Of a stretch of DNA of 43,471 nucleotides, positions 23,248 to 32,931 are shown in pieces (position 1 is the first letter of the stretch; every line of letters begins with the position of its first letter). A model generated the notes under the pieces. That model made no database searches and was not told the DNA's origin. It worked only from the letters and a program-made list of their open reading frames with translations. The stretch is from Byssothecium circinans (lineage: Eukaryota > Ascomycota > Dothideomycetes > Pleosporales > Massarinaceae): positions 1,095,365 to 1,138,835 of the forward strand of contig ML976984.1 of assembly GCA_010015675.1 (NCBI GenBank), in the 5' to 3' direction. Both the position numbers and the translations under genes were made by a program.

Positions 23248-24374
23248 TATACTCGGCTATCGAATTTCTCACCGGCATCTGTTGGTTTCTTTCCACAAGT
23301 ACATCTCATCATGCATACGCACCTTCAGCATTTGCGCTGCCGGGGATTATCTTTCAACATACATGGAGACAGCGTGGAGTCTGGGTGCGGCATTTTGAGG
23401 GCTTTCGTGCTTTGCATTTACGGGGTCGACCTTTTATTTTTTTTCATCCTTCGGAGAGACTGTTGCGGTATTATATCCATCTTCAACATGGTGGGCTTAC
23501 AGTAGAGACGCATTTTTCACTGCTTTGGTTTTGCTGCAGTGGTGATGGAAATAATGGTGATCGACTGGGTATACCTGCCCATATGAGATGAGCGGTCAAA
23601 CCCAAAGCGCAGAGCTGACGTCAGGGCGTCTTATCTTTGCCCGGGGAGAGAAAGGATGTTCCAGGATGTTCCCTTGCAGCAGCGCGATCCGGGCACACAG
23701 GCACACAGCATGATCGATCTTCTCAGCATTTAAGTGGGGGTGAAATTGCCGTCTGTTGAACCTAGGTTCGGAGCGGAGCGTGAATAATAATCGAATAATT
23801 GAATTGGATTGGATTGTTAAGGGCTTGAACTTTCAAACAATGTTCCATGGTTTGGCTTTCTGCACTCACACGTGGACGCCTCGCGATCGATCTGTCTACC
23901 TACCGCACGTGGTCCATGTCAATTGGAACTAGCAATGTCATGCGAACAAAGCCCCCTCGAACCAGAGACTTTAGATGCTTGCTTGCTTGTGTTGAACGAG
24001 TCTGGCGCGAAGGCGCGATTAGTGTGGCGAAAAGGCAAACATGTGGTGTTCTCTTTCTTCTTTCTTACACCGCTCCTTGATCAGCCAGCCCTGCTTGTTT
24101 TTCCCATCTTCCGTGCGTTTCTCTCCGCACATTTTGCAGTCGTCTTTGCAGAGATCCGCTAGTTTAGACGTCTGAGTGGTTTTATTGATGTCTTTAAAGC
24201 TTGAGGGACCCTTTCTTTAAATTGCTTTTCGGGTTTTTGTCTCTGGTCGCTTTTGGGGACTTTGAGCGTGCGTGTCCTGTAGCGTTTTCTCGTCAGCTTA
24301 GCCACGCTGCAGCCTACCCTACCTACCTTTTCGCAGAAAGGTGATCTCGGGGAGAATAATACCAGGGAGGCGAA
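23248..24374 (+). promoter_or_regulatory. GCV2 3' flank and acid trehalase upstream region
   Basis: No gene is supported in this 1.1 kb; open frames at 23151-23591 and 23847-24162 lack domains. A perfect tandem repeat of AGGATGTTCC (23653-23662, 23663-23672) and a GATTG-rich stretch (about 23797-23817) are the only local repeats seen. Either could be a regulatory element of the trehalase gene, but nothing shows this. Confidence 0.45.
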
Positions 24375-27300
24375 ATGCGACTTTTCGAGTTCGGGTACCG
24401 GTAAAGGACTACGGCGTTTGTGCTCGTTCTTCCCTTGGATCGGGTTTTTTTTTCCCCAGAGTATCTCTGCTCTCATTCCTCAGGCAAACGCCCTCCAATT
24501 CCCTCAACCCCCCCCCCCCCCCCCCCCCCCACCGCCCTCGCCTTCCTAGTCCTCTGCCCCAGCGTCTCCGCCGTCGTCGCCCCAAAAATCCACTTCAACA
24601 ACACGTCCTGGGACGACTCCACCTGGACCCTCCGCACCTCCGACCTCCAACCCGGAAAATTCCAATCCCGCATGTCCCTCGCGAACGGCTACATGGGCCT
24701 CGCCGTCGCGGCCTCTGGTCCCTTTTTCGAAATCGACACCGCGTTCGACGGCAACGACCGCGAAGGCTGGCCTCTATTCGACCGGCGGCAGACGCACGCG
24801 TCGATCGCCGGGTTCTACGCGAGCGTGAAGCACACGGGAGCTACGAATTACCCGTGGTTGAACCAGTACGGCGGGGAGAGCTTTATCAGCGGGGTGCCGC
24901 ATTGGTCGGGGTTGCTGGTGGAGGCTGATGGCGCGGTGTTGAATGCTTCGGTTGATCCGGGGCATGTTTTGGGGTTCGAGTCGGGTGTGGATTTTCAACG
25001 GGGCGTTATGGGGTGGTCGTATCGGTGGGTGCCTGGGGGTGAGGAAGGGGTTGGGGCGCCGATTGGGGTCGAGTATAGCATGTTTGTGCATAAACTTCAC
25101 GTTAATCAGGCGGTGGTGCGACTTAGGCTTACGGCTGAGGAGGATCGGAATGTTACTGTTTACGATGTTTTGGATGGGACGAGTGCTGTTCGGACGGATT
25201 TCGTGGGGAAGGGGTTTGAGAGGGATGGGGAGACGATTTGGTCGGTGGTTAGTCTGTTTGGTTTGCGGGGTGTTGTGGCGTTTGTTTATTCGACGCTTGT
25301 GGGGGGTGCGGGGGTGGATGTTTCGTCGCGGAGAGAGATTACTGAGGGGGTGTTTGGTAGTGCCAATGCGTCTTCTATCGGTCAGGCGGTGCAGGTTCGA
25401 TTGAGGGCGGGACAGACGGCGGAGATTAGCAAATTCGTTGGAGCGGCTTCATCGGACGCTTTCACGGATCCAAAGAGCACGGCGAGGAAAGCATCGGTTT
25501 CGGGGGCGGCATCGGGGTATTCTACTCTTCTGGAGTCCCATGTTGAAGAGTGGAAGTCGATTCTACCCAAGCATTCCGTCGACAGCTATCGTCTCCCGGA
25601 TGGCACACTCCCTGCGAACAAACACATCCACGAACTGCAAATCACCTCAGTCACCAACCCTTTCCACCTACTCCAGAACACCATCGGTCCGAACGCCATC
25701 CGAGCCGCAGGAAACAACACCCGACTCAACGTCAACAGCGTATCAGTCTGTGGTCTGGCCTCGAGCTGTTACGGTGGGCTCATCTTCTGGGACGCGGAGA
25801 CGTGGATCGCCTTGGGACTGGTAACGTCACACCCACAACACATCGAAACCGTCGTCAACTACCGCGTCGAGAAGTACCCGCAAGCAAAAGAGAATGTGAA
25901 GATGGCCTACAGTTCGTCAAAGGACCAGTCCGGACGCTTCACCGGAGGCGCAGCGTACCCCTGGACCAGCGGACGCACAGGAAACTGCACAGGAACCGGG
26001 CCCTGCTTCGACTACGAATACCATCTCAACGGCGACATTGCCCTCGCGCTGCGGAACCACTACATCGTCACCGGCGACGAAGCCCGATTCAAAACCGACT
26101 TCCTCCCCATAATCAACGACATCGCCCATTTCCTGAGCGAGGTCCTCGACTACAACACCACCTCAGGCTTCTACGAGATCTGGAACGCCACAGACCCGGA
26201 CGAATACGCCAACAACGTCAACAACGTCGGCTTCACCACCGCGCTGATCCTCGAACTCCTAACCGAAACAAACACGTTGAACACGCTCTTCCACCTCCCC
26301 GAAAACGCCACGTGGAAGAACCTCGCCTCGCAAATGCGCCTCCCCATCAACAAAGACGTAGGAATCGTCCTCGAATACGCTTCCATGACGGGCCTCTCAA
26401 AGGTCAAACAAGCCGACGTCGTCCTGATCGACGACCTCACAAACTACAAGACAAACTACAGCCTCACCAACCTCGACTACTACGCGAACAAGCAATCCTG
26501 GGACGGCCCCGGCATGACCTACGCCACCTTCAGCATCGTCGCGAACAACATCAGTCCCTCGGGCTGCTCGAGCTACACCTACGACCTCTATTCGCAACAC
26601 CCCTACGCCCGCCTCCCCTGGTTCCAGTACTCGGAGCAGATGGACGACGTCTACGCCACAAACGGCGGCACCCACCCTGCGTTCCCCTTCCTGACCGGCA
26701 TGGGAGGAAGCAACCGCATCGCCATCTTCGGATACCTGGGTCTGCGCCTCTTCGCCGATCGTCTGGACATCGACCCCTCGCTCCCCCCGCAGATCACACA
26801 CCTCAACCACCGCACGTTTTACTGGCAGGGCCACGCTATAAACGCAACTTCAAACACTACCCACACCACGCTCCGCCGCCTCCCAGCCCTCGCTCTCGCA
26901 ACCGCAAACCCCGCTTACAAAACCGCTCACATCCCCGTAACCCTCGGCACGCGAAATGCGACATACACACTCTCCCCTGACCCTAGCACTCCCCTAATCG
27001 TCCCAAACCGCCTCCTAGGCCAAACAACCACCGTAAAGGGAAATATCCTGCAATGCCGCCCCGTCCTCCCAACTGCATACGACTACCTCCCGGGCCAATT
27101 CCCCGTCGCCGCCATCGACGGCGCGTCGTCGACGAAATGGCAACCCTACGGCGCAGACCGTATGCACTACCTCACCGTCGACCTCTCCACCAACTCCTCC
27201 TCCTCCGGCAAAACAATAATCTACCACCCCATCGCCGAGATCAAACTAGACTGGGCCACAACCCCGCCAGCCTACTTCGAAGTCCTCTTCACAAACCACA

Positions 27301-27719
27301 CCCTACCCCCCTTCAACCACAACAACTCCCGCTCCCTCTACAACCCGGAGACGGACACATACGCCCCGAACCCGGATATCCGCAACGTCTCCGCGGGTTG
27401 GGTGCAGATCAGCGAGCCCTGGGTCCCCGGTCTGGATGAGGCGATCCGGCCCGTCAAGGGGAACCAGACGAATGTCACCGTTGGACGCGATGTTGATGGC
27501 GGGCGCGTGTGGAGTGGGCGGTATGCGCATTTGGGCGTTTGGGGGAATTTGTGGGATATGGGGAGTGGTGATGGGCCGACGGTTGCGGAGTGGAGTGTTA
27601 TTGCTTGGGACGACGATGGGGAGGGGGAGGGGGAGGAGACGGGGGTGATGGAAGAGGAGGAGGATGCGGTTCAACAGGGATTTTGGGCGGATCAGATGGT
27701 TCTTGGCGGGCTTGAGTAG
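24375..27719 (+). CDS. treA: secreted/vacuolar acid trehalase (GH65); 5' end unresolved
   Basis: The frame from about 24531 to the TAG at 27717-27719 encodes an acid trehalase, which splits extracellular or vacuolar trehalose into two glucoses. A hydrophobic signal-like stretch (TALAFLVLCPSVSAVVA) precedes the mature start PKIHFNN. Family features are LANGYMGLAVAASGPFFEID, the DYEYHLNGD block (about 26010-26036) expected to carry the catalytic Glu of GH65, and NGGTHPAFPFLTGMGGSNR. The C-terminal third resembles an F5/8-type C domain (DGASSTKWQPYG). Many NxS/T sequons fit secretion. The frame has no ATG upstream of the signal sequence: the only nearby ATG (24375) opens an 8-codon exon with a plausible 59-nt intron (24401-24459), but the resulting frame is off by one across a 23-C run (24508-24530). 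The run length is probably wrong in the assembly, or the start lies elsewhere. The feature start is therefore tentative; the catalytic part is certain. Confidence 0.88.
24508..24530 (+). repeat. 23-nt poly-C run in the trehalase 5' region
   Basis: Twenty-three consecutive C precede the signal-peptide codons. The upstream ATG-containing frame joins the GH65 frame only if the run differs by minus one or plus two bases. Confidence 0.95.
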
Positions 27720-27967
27720 GTGCCGGTGCCTTCTCGCGAGAGGTGAGGTCGGGAGATGGAGATGGCAGAAGCGTGGAACTTGACTCTTGAGGTTGAGCAC
27801 TACGCCGCTGTATCCATCATGGATAGCCTTTGCAGAGGCTTGTCTTCCGAAATCTTACTACCGCGAGAGGATGGTAAGGAGGATTCCTTCAGCCCTATCG
27901 TACCTGCCTCGACTTGGCCTTGAACTGTCTTTCCGCCGCGAAAGAAATCATAGTAACGCTTTTTGAA
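27720..27967. other. 3' flank between acid trehalase and the decayed repeat ORF
   Basis: The trehalase (+) ends at 27719 and the minus-strand repeat ORF ends at 27968. Nothing gene-like is seen in between. Confidence 0.5.
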
Positions 27968-28428
27968 TTAGAGTAGAACATCAGGATTTACTACAGTGTA
28001 CTGCTTGGGCTCAACGACCTTGGGCTCTGCAACATTGGGCTCAACATTTGGCTGCTGGACCACCTTTGGCTCGACCTTTGGCGGCTCGATGGCCTTTAGT
28101 GGCTAAATGACCTCTGGCTCATCCTTGGCGGCTCGACCTTTGGCAGCTCGATGACCTTTGGCTCAACCTTCGGCTCATTCTTTAGCTCCGGCTTCTTGTC
28201 TACATCGACTTGAGGAGGGGCTTCGTTTGTCGAAGGGGGAGCGTCTAGATCGACCTTATGTGGCTCCTCGGGGTGAGGGGCGACCAGTGGAGAATTCGGG
28301 TCAGGGTTCGCATGCGGTTCTTCGTGGTGAGGTGGTTCTGGCGGGTCTGAAGATCCATCGGTCTGTATAACTGAGTAGACTGGTATCCAAATCCAAATCT
28401 GATTAGCAAACGCAAGAAAGAAAGACAA
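27968..28428 (-). pseudogene. decayed Pro/Glu/Lys-rich repeat ORF
   Basis: The minus strand encodes Pro/Glu/His-rich sequence (SSDPPEPPHHEEPHANPDP) followed by degenerate repeats of KVEP and VIELPKVEPP. The frame breaks in two places. Near 28124-28126 a CCGCCAAAG repeat has lost one A, and at 28105-28103 a GAG-type repeat codon reads TAG. Beyond both, the repeat pattern continues in one frame (KAIEPPKVEPKVV, NVAEPKVVEPK) to a TAA at 27970-27968. There is no ATG at the 5' end: the open frame begins at a TTG, just upstream of an acceptor-like GCTAATCAG. A 53-nt intron (GTCATC..TTTAG) could remove both lesions in phase but has a poor donor and no branch site. It may be a pseudogene or 3' coding sequence of the neighbouring small gene; the function is unknown. 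Confidence 0.5.
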
Positions 28429-28483
28429 CTCCTTTTCGTCAAGGGCGTATTAAGTATATTTATGTGCAACCCTCTCCGCTCCT

Positions 28484-29037
28484 CTATCTCGTCATCCTCG
28501 GCATACCGCGATCACTCCCACTCTCAACCCTCGGATCCAGCGTGTTTCCTGCGCTCGTACCATGAGGTCCGTAGTTCGTTGAGCCGACAGGGTTTGCTTC
28601 GCCCTGGACGACTCGGTTCGCACGTTCGCGTTGAGTGTCGTGGGGGGTGACGCCCGCTCCCGTGCCGTGATAGTGGCCGTTTTCGATTTCGTCTACGCCG
28701 CGGGCTGCGATGTTCTGGTTCCTGGCGGCGGCTTCGTGGTCACCGGCTGCAGAGTCGACGGCGGCATTGACGTTGCCGCGGATGGCTTCTCCGGTGCCCT
28801 TGGTTTGTTAGAGAGAAGCATATGTAGAGGGTGAGACCTGAGGCACAATGAAATGAGGCATGATGAACAGAAGTATGAAGACCAAAGGCGGCATGAAGAC
28901 CCAACACATAAGCAACGACGTAAAAGGATCCAACAACTTACATGAACCAAGCCGACACCCTTCCTGATAGCCCCACCGACGCCGGTGCCAGCGCTGGTGC
29001 TGGTGTTGATGCCCGAGTTCGGTCCAGCAGCAGACAT
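28484..29037 (-). CDS. small hydrophilic (hydrophilin/LEA-like) protein, unknown function
   Basis: Exons 29037-28942 and 28798-28484 give 136 residues. The N-terminus is Gly/Ser/Thr-rich (NTSTSAGTGVGG), then IRKGVGLVH, joined by splicing to GTGEAIRGNVNAAVDS. The rest is charged and polar (RNQNIAARGVDEIENGHYHG, DTQRERANRVVQGE) and ends with GNTLDPRVESGSDRGMPRMTR. There is no signal peptide, no membrane segment and no Cys beyond the unspliced reading. Similar small Gly/Asn-rich proteins are widespread, uncharacterised and often stress-linked in ascomycetes; that link is from memory and not shown here. The intron (28941-28799, 143 nt) has a GTAAGT donor and CTAAC close to its AAG acceptor. A repeat-rich ORF on the same strand begins 55 bases downstream of the stop. 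Confidence 0.8.
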
Positions 29038-29821
29038 GTTGACTATAGATATAGTACTATTCGAAGGTGCTTATGTAGGTCAATGGTAGGTCAATAGGTA
29101 GGCAAGGGTTGACAAGATGGTATTCAAAAGAGGTAGTCAGGAGGATGTTGTGGGGAAGATGGACGAGGATGAGGAACGAAAAATGTTTTAAGAGGACCAC
29201 GGTGGATGAAGAAAGCAGTCTGGGGATGATGCAAGCGTGACGCAGAACTGGTAAGCAATACTTTAGCATGAGAGCAGGAGCTGTGGTTTCTGATGGTAGT
29301 TGCGATGACATCATAACGCTGATGCCGATCGTTCCAAGTCGACACCACCTCATTCTGCGGACTGCACATTCTGGATTCTGATAGCTAGCTGTACCGGCTC
29401 TCACGCGGCTGTAGAAGCCGGCAGTAAGTAATACTATGTTAAGGTTCCTGTCAAACTTCTAGCAGAGATATACAGATCATTAATCTACAAAAAGCTATCT
29501 TATGACTTCTACCTTAGGGCCGACTTTCTCTACTCCACGAGAGCCGGGTAAACGAACACATGACCCTTCTTTATGGAACGTTTTGCGAGACACAGTACCT
29601 GGCTTCCAAATCCGGAGCGGCGCCCTCCTACAGGCTGTCGGATGGAAGGTCTATTTAGTGGATGATATCAGAATGGTCACAGTGGAGAGTGACTGAACTT
29701 GTACAGATGATCATTTACTATCGTAACTCCAAGACCCGGCTGTCACCCGCCCCCTGGATATTTGAACAGTTTTACCGCATCATGCCTCAAACGTTTTCAC
29801 CCCAGTACGCGCCTTTGCACC
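29038..29821 (-). promoter_or_regulatory. upstream region of the small hydrophilic gene and FBA1 3' flank
   Basis: No gene is supported in these 784 bases. Open frames at 29057-29404 (-) and 29502-29865 (+) have no domains. The proximal 100 bases contain the repeated minus-strand motif CTATTGACCTA/CATTGACCTA next to the start, possibly part of the leader. Confidence 0.4.
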
Positions 29822-30193
29822 TTACAACTTGCCTGCAGTGTAGAAGTCGTCCAGAGCAATCTTGACGCGCTCCGACATGGTCTTCTCTCCCTCGCGAACC
29901 CACACCCTAGGGTCGTAGTACTTCTTGTTGGGCTTGTCATCGCCCTCTGGGTTGCCGACCTGGGTTGTGATGTAGTCCTTCTTGTTGAGCACGTAGTCGC
30001 GGATACCAGTGAGATATGCCCACTGCAGGTCGGTATCTAGGTTGACCTTGACCACACCGTACGAAATAGCCTCGCGGAAGTCGTCGACAGAGCTGCCGGA
30101 ACCGCCGTGGAAGACCAAGAAGACGGGCTTCTCCTCGCTGGACTTGGTCTGTTCCTTGACGTATGCCTGATGCTTCTTGAGCAGCTGGGGCTG

Positions 30194-30226
<33 letters not shown>

Positions 30227-31116
30227 TACGTTTCCGAAGCCGGCGGCGATGGAGAAGTAGGGGGAGATGGGCGAGAGGGTCTTGTAGATCTACACGTTGT
30301 TAGCAAAGCCAGCTTCAAAAATGGATTTGCCTTACCTCGTAGATGTCCTCGGGCTGCGTGTAGAGCGAGTTGTTGTCGACGTCCTCGTTGTTGACACCGT
30401 CCTCCTCGCCGCCAGTAATACCAATCTCCATCTCCAAGAACTGCTTCATCGGCGCGGCACGCTTCAGGTACTTGGCCGTGGTCTCGATGTTGAACTTGAC
30501 CTCCTCTTCAGACAGATCAATCATGTGCGAGGAGAAGAGCGGGGTGCCATGCTCCTTGAAGAATGCCTCGTCAGCCTCGAGCATGCCATCGAGCCACGGG
30601 AGGAGCTTCTTTGCGCAGTGGTCGGTGTGGAGGACGACGGGGACGCCATATGCGGGGGCAATGGCGCGGATGTAGTGGGCGGCAGCGACAGCTCCGGCGA
30701 TGGAGGCCTCTTGGTTCTTGTTTCCTACGCCCTTGCCTGCGCTGGTCAGTATAATGTCGGATAGGGTTTTGGAGTTTGGCCTTGGGGCTTCGAGTTCATC
30801 TTACCGGCGAAGTAGGCAGCGCCACCCTGCGAGGTCTGCAGGATGATCGGGCTGTTCTTGTCACGGGCTGCCTCGAGAGCTGCCACGACGGTCGAGCTTG
30901 AGGTTACGTTGATGGCTGGAATCGCGTAGCCCTGCTCCTGGGCATTCTTGAAGAGCTGCATAGTGTCAGAGTCGACGCCCAGTAAATAGCAATCATGATT
31001 TGATTACCTTGAGCACATCGTCGCCGTAGATGACACCGGACTTGGTGGAGAGAACGCTGTTTGTGTCAGCTCATATTCAGGTGAGGGGTACACAGGCCGT
31101 ACTCTTTAGCACCCAT
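29822..31116 (-). CDS. FBA1: fructose-bisphosphate aldolase, class II
   Basis: Exons 31116-31103, 31056-31008, 30955-30805, 30736-30336 and 30289-29822 give 360 residues, the usual length. It is a zinc-dependent aldolase of glycolysis and gluconeogenesis in the cytosol. The first exon is only 14 nt; using donor GTACGG gives MGAKDVLSTKSGVIYGDDVLK, which matches the family start. Other landmarks are AIPAINVTSSSTVVAALEAA, the zinc-ligand region around HTDHCAKK, GIAAGFGNVHG-type sequence at the start of exon 5, FHGGSGSS and YGVVKVNLDTDLQWAY. Introns are 46, 52, 68 and 46 nt with standard borders. Exons 1-3 are easily missed because open frames there are short. Codons are strongly C-ending, in keeping with high expression. 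Confidence 0.97.
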
Positions 31117-31699
31117 TGTGACTGTGGTATTGGTAGAAGCTGGAAAGCGGCTGTCAGTGAGGAATTGATGGCAAAGTCAAAGAGGAGAAGCAGTTTTAAA
31201 AGTGGTGGGAATGAGGTAAGGTTGAGAACGAAGCTCGAGGTGGGGTTGGCTCAACAATCGGAAACCCCACTACAGTAAGCGGCAATCGCAGAAGCAACCA
31301 ACGAAATCGCGCAATGCTCACCGGCTGGAAAAGTAATATGTCGACGGTGATACGTTTTGCAGAGCGTCAATAGCTGAAGAGTCTGGCGGAATTGTGGGCG
31401 GATGACGGCAACGTGGGTTCGAGTATCTGCTTTCACGGCCGCGCTGATGAAGTCACGGCCCGCAATCGCTCGGCATGACAGCATCTGATCATGGGCTTGT
31501 CCGAATCTCGCCGCAGAGCGCGTCTGAGGTTCGACCAGCGCCGCGAATCGCATCACCAACGACGGCCAATCACGGTTCCCGTCGGATGTCACGTCCAGTT
31601 GCCATTTCTCCGAAGCCAGTAATGGAGTATCCATGCCGAATATACATCTTTTGTACAAATATCTCTATAGCCAGCCTCAATCGTCCACGTGAACCCAAA
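31117..31699 (-). promoter_or_regulatory. FBA1 promoter region and MRPL50 3' flank
   Basis: Both neighbours are on the minus strand. No gene is supported; the minus-strand open frame 31251-31658 has no domain and overlaps the expected promoter. A purine-rich stretch lies at 31160-31250 on the plus strand (pyrimidine-rich on the FBA1 sense strand), as in strong fungal promoters. Confidence 0.5.
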
Positions 31700-32614
31700 C
31701 TACTCCTTTGCTCGCACGCGGATGGTGCGTGTCAGGGGCGCCTCCGCACCAGGAACCTGGATCGCAACCCTGAATGTGCCCAATTGCTTCACCCGCGTCG
31801 TGTCTCCCTCCTCATGCCCCGTCACAAAGTTGACGTCGTTCTCCGAGAGCAGCACGCGAGCAGCTTCGTCGTTGTGGGCGAGCGCCGCCTTGATCGTTCC
31901 AACAATATCCGCGCTCGAGACGGAACCGTAGATTGCATTTGTGACTGCTTTGGGCTTTTCTTGGAGCGATACTGCCGCCAGGATATCCGCAGCTTCTGAC
32001 GCACCGTGCCGCCGGCCAGGCTCTGGTCTGTCTTGCTCGATGGCTTGCCGGGAGAAGTCGATGGTCGAGGGCACGAACGTATCGATAAGTTCCATAGTGC
32101 GTTGAGACTGGTCAATCAGCATGTGTGTAGAAGTAGAGTTCACGATGACCTACACTCAGCATCTCAATCTCTATAGGCCGCACGTAGGGCTTCCTCTGCT
32201 GCAAAACACCATCATCTTCATCATGCTCCTCCAGAGGCTGTTCCACCCCAAATGTAGGATCACGCCCCATCTCCACCCCCTGTGCCTTCAATTGCTTCAG
32301 CTGGACGGCGGGAACATAGTCGGCGATGCGCGCAGGAAACCATCTGTTCCGCATCAAGGCCGGGTTGATGGGGATGTAAGATCCTGCCTAACATTAGCTG
32401 TGTCTGCCTAAATTACTCCACACGTACCTGCGCGTCCAAATCGCGGAATGTCCAGCAGCAGCTTCACGATGATGTTGCGCTCCGCTTCCTTTGCCGCCTT
32501 GGACTTGTTGCGCGTCTGCTGCAGTGGCTTCCAGGCAGCCAGCCCGAGCCGCGTCACTCGCCGTATGCATGACGGACACTGCGGGAGCAGCGCGGGTCTC
32601 GCCAATGATGCCAT
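31700..32614 (-). CDS. MRPL50: mitochondrial large-subunit ribosomal protein bL9m
   Basis: Exons 32614-32428, 32383-32154 and 32107-31700 give 274 residues. The N-terminus (MASLARPALLPQCPSCIRRV) suits a mitochondrial presequence. The bL9 N-domain signature spans the first intron: NIIVKLLLDIPRFGRAG joined to SYIPINPALMRNRWFPARIA, equivalent to bacterial L9 with its G-K-G..V..GYARN core. The C-terminal half (IVGTIKAALAHNDEAARVLL) is less conserved. Introns are 44 nt (GTACGT..GGCAG) and 46 nt (GTAGGT..GACCAG). The open frame extends upstream to a TTG near 32698, but the ATG at 32614 is the first in frame. It is divergent from a USP gene across 317 bp. Confidence 0.88.
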
Positions 32615-32931
32615 TGAGTGTGTGTCGTCGGGACGCGTCGACGTCTTTAAAAAAGTGACCGTTTCAGACGAGAGCGGAATAGCTTGCGAATCATCCAATC
32701 CTCGGCTTTGCGAACAAGGCTAGGGGCCGAGCTCGCTGCTTCACACCCGAACATTGATTTGAACAAACGGCATGCACACGGCAAACGTCTGACAATGGCG
32801 AACCCATGGGCCTCGCTTTTTGACTCCATCCGTTCTTCTATAAAACCGCACTCGCCGTCCCCGCCCTAACGAGCAGCCAAACTGTTCCACGACAGCCTGT
32901 CCCGCTCCTCCGCGGACTGCCGCCAAGCACG
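32615..32931. promoter_or_regulatory. bidirectional promoter between MRPL50 and the USP gene
   Basis: These 317 bp separate two divergent start codons and hold no gene. No TATA box is obvious near the MRPL50 start; a TATAAAA at about 32838-32844 lies some 90 nt upstream of the USP start. Confidence 0.55.

Noticed and set aside
23151..23591. Open frame overlapping the end of the P-protein gene
   Set aside because: It is the unspliced alternative frame and 3'UTR; the last exon of the P-protein explains the coding signal.
25550..26980. 476-codon Arg/His/Pro-rich open frame on the plus strand
   Set aside because: It is a frame-shifted shadow of the acid trehalase in a region of C-ending codons.
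31251..31658. 135-codon minus-strand open frame between FBA1 and MRPL50
   Set aside because: It has no domain and sits where the FBA1 promoter must be.
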